Below are positions 6,127 to 7,053 of a DNA stretch of 7,053 nucleotides, one piece after another; position 1 is the stretch's first letter, and each line of letters begins with the position of its first letter. This stretch comes from CAHJXF01 sp964657795. GTDB taxonomy: Bacteria; Pseudomonadota; Gammaproteobacteria; Burkholderiales; Burkholderiaceae_D. The stretch is from assembly GCA_964657795.1 (NCBI GenBank), contig CAZZWS010000207.1, forward strand, positions 1 through 7,053. The letters are read 5' to 3'. Position numbers and translations under genes: made by a program. The notes under the pieces are model-generated. The model searched no databases. It was not told the origin of the DNA and saw nothing but the letters and a program-made list of their open reading frames with translations.

Positions 6127-6512
6127 TCGATGACCGAGTACGCCGCGGCGTTGTTGCTCGGATCCATGAATTTCCCGTTGGCAAGGACGCCCTGCTTGCG
6201 GATGTGACGCTTCGAGACCGTCGGCTTCTTCTCGTCGTCGTTCCACTGATCCATGATCCAGATGCCGGTCGCGTCCTGCGAGACGAGGAAGGCCGCGTGA
6301 TTGCCGGTCCCGAGGCTCTGGTACTTGCCGTCGACGAACGTGGCGATCGCGGTGCCCTTCGCGATGGTCAGATCGCCGAACACCGACTTGCCTGCCTTCC
6401 ACTGCGGCGTGGACGGCAGCTTCGCGTAGTGCTGCAGCAAAGCGACGCACTGGTGCGAGCCGACCTTGGCCGTGCCCGCGAGGTCGTCGACCCCGGCATA
6501 GACGTAGGACAT
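6123..6512 (-). CDS. BPSL0067 family protein, probable T6SS amidase effector (Tae2-like)
   Basis: This 129-residue protein has no signal peptide and matches the BPSL0067 family pattern, which I associate with type VI amidase effectors of the Tae2 group. These have a papain/NlpC-P60-like fold and cut peptide cross-links in the cell wall of rival bacteria. The likely catalytic residues are visible: Cys22 in GSHQCVALLQHY at the start of a helix, His72 in GNHAAFLV, and a possible third polar residue, Asp88, in GIWIMDQW. The lack of a signal peptide fits delivery by a secretion machine. The ATG at 6512 is chosen because GAGGAG (6518-6523) lies five bases upstream. A much longer in-frame extension to 7016 runs through azlD and is rejected. 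The stop overlaps the downstream immunity gene by ATGA. No T6SS genes lie in the window, so the delivery route is inferred. Confidence 0.8.
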   Translation of the reverse strand: MSYVYAGVDDLAGTAKVGSHQCVALLQHYAKLPSTPQWKAGKSVFGDLTIAKGTAIATFVDGKYQSLGTGNHAAFLVSQDATGIWIMDQWNDDEKKPTVSKRHIRKQGVLANGKFMDPSNNAAAYSVIE

Positions 6513-6605
6513 CTGTTCTCCTCGCAACGCAGCGATCGGCGCGATCCGCGTGAACGTCACGGGATCAAGGGAGCGGGCCAACCACCGTGAGCCCGGCGCG
6601 CGACA

Positions 6606-6636
6606 ATTATGGATCAGCATCGCATGATTGCGCCAA
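6606..6636 (-). promoter_or_regulatory. Candidate promoter for the effector/immunity pair
   Basis: In the 146 bases between azlD and the BPSL0067-family gene, the minus strand carries CATAAT (plus positions 6606-6611), five of six bases matching the -10 consensus. TTGGCG (6631-6636) lies upstream as a possible -35 element, with a 19-base spacer that is longer than ideal. This would leave an untranslated leader of about 90 bases. It is a sequence match only. Read-through from azlCD is an alternative, since no terminator is evident after azlD. Confidence 0.35.
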
Positions 6637-6658
6637 GCAGCCCCGAACGCTCGGCGCG

Positions 6659-6991
6659 CTACCAGCCCAGCCAGACGTGCAGCGGCAGATAGACCGCCAT
6701 GCCGACCACGATGGTGCCGAGCACGCCGGGGCGCCAGCGATACCAGGCGATGCCGGCCAGCGCCGCGAACAGGCGTGCATCGCGCCACGTCGCGATGAGG
6801 TGGCCGTCGCTGATCAGGACTTCCGGCGCGATGACGGCCGCCAGCGCCGCGACCGGCGCGTATTGCAATCCGCGCTCGGCCCAGTGCGGCGGCGTCCACG
6901 GCCGCTTCGACAGGAAGAAGAACGAACGCGTCAGCACGGTCATCGCCGTCATGCCGACGATGGTCAGGATGGTCCAGAGGTCGGTCGTCAT
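6659..6991 (-). CDS. azlD: AzlD family branched-chain amino acid exporter subunit
   Basis: AzlD is the small membrane partner of AzlC. Together they export branched-chain amino acids or toxic analogues such as 4-azaleucine, as shown for Bacillus AzlCD and the related Corynebacterium BrnFE. The 110-residue protein has the usual three to four hydrophobic segments (about 5-27, 43-60, 70-86 and 88-108). It carries the typical TR near the end of the first segment (residues 21-22) and the GLQYAPVAALAAVIAPE stretch at 41-57 that marks the family. Length is standard. The ATG at 6991 is supported by GGAG at 7000-7003, eight bases upstream, and overlaps the preceding gene's stop in ATGA. The family call is firm; the exported substrate is inferred. 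Confidence 0.92.
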   Translation of the reverse strand: MTTDLWTILTIVGMTAMTVLTRSFFFLSKRPWTPPHWAERGLQYAPVAALAAVIAPEVLISDGHLIATWRDARLFAALAGIAWYRWRPGVLGTIVVGMAVYLPLHVWLGW

Positions 6992-7053
6992 GCGCGGCGC
7001 TCCGGTCGCTGCGCATCGCGCAGGTGTTCGAGCGCGAGGCAGGACAACACCGC
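6988..7053 (-). CDS. azlC: C-terminal end of probable AzlC, cut by the right edge
   Basis: The last 21 codons of an open frame enter from the right edge, ending in RPERRA and a TGA that overlaps the azlD start codon as ATGA. The visible part reads AVLSCLALEHLRDAQ, consistent with the end of a final membrane segment followed by a charged tail. Too little is present to recognise AzlC by sequence. The call rests on its position directly before azlD with translational overlap, the normal arrangement of this exporter pair. Confidence 0.7.
   Translation of the reverse strand, partial: AVLSCLALEHLRDAQRPERRA

Noticed and set aside
6127..6450. N-terminal extension of the STY0301-family protein to 6450
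   Set aside because: It would run through the effector gene in another frame and bury the signal peptide, which begins cleanly at the ATG at 6126.
6513..7016. N-terminal extension of the BPSL0067-family protein by 168 codons
   Set aside because: The extension reads through azlD and the azlC end in another frame, and a strong GAGGAG ribosome binding site marks the start at 6512.

Overview
The window is a GC-rich piece of a proteobacterial chromosome. The SecD, SecF, YajC and CysB sequences look most like those of Betaproteobacteria, probably Burkholderiales; this is inferred from remembered family sequences, not from a search. All convincing genes lie on the minus strand, so transcription runs from the high coordinates to the low. 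A run of ten Ns at 2141-2150 shows that this is a draft scaffold.

In transcription order, the right edge (6659-7053) holds the last codons of a probable azlC and a complete azlD. The two overlap by ATGA, as expected for a two-component branched-chain amino acid exporter. Next comes a tightly coupled pair, also overlapping by ATGA (5689-6512). It consists of a BPSL0067-family protein with a Cys/His amidase-like active site and no signal peptide, followed by an STY0301-family protein with a signal peptide and four cysteines in its mature part. This is the layout of a type VI secretion peptidoglycan amidase effector with its periplasmic immunity protein (Tae2/Tai2 type). No secretion-system genes are present, so it is an orphan cassette.

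The centre (2190-5507) is the housekeeping block yajC-secD-secF, the accessory part of the Sec translocon. It appears to have its own promoter region. A palindromic REP-like repeat lies between secD and secF, and a second, related copy follows secF. The assembly gap falls inside that second copy, so the physical link between secF and the genes to its left is less certain than the rest.

To the left (192-2079) are a cysB-type LysR regulator, a short broken remnant of a GNAT acetyltransferase (949-1102), a degenerate tandem repeat (873-953) and a marC-family membrane protein. The leftmost 190 bases hold a short perfect hairpin and perhaps the start of one more minus-strand gene.

I found no tRNA, rRNA, CRISPR array or transposase. 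The effector/immunity cassette in place of the usual tgt neighbour of yajC is the most interesting point. The repeats around secF and the GNAT remnant come next.
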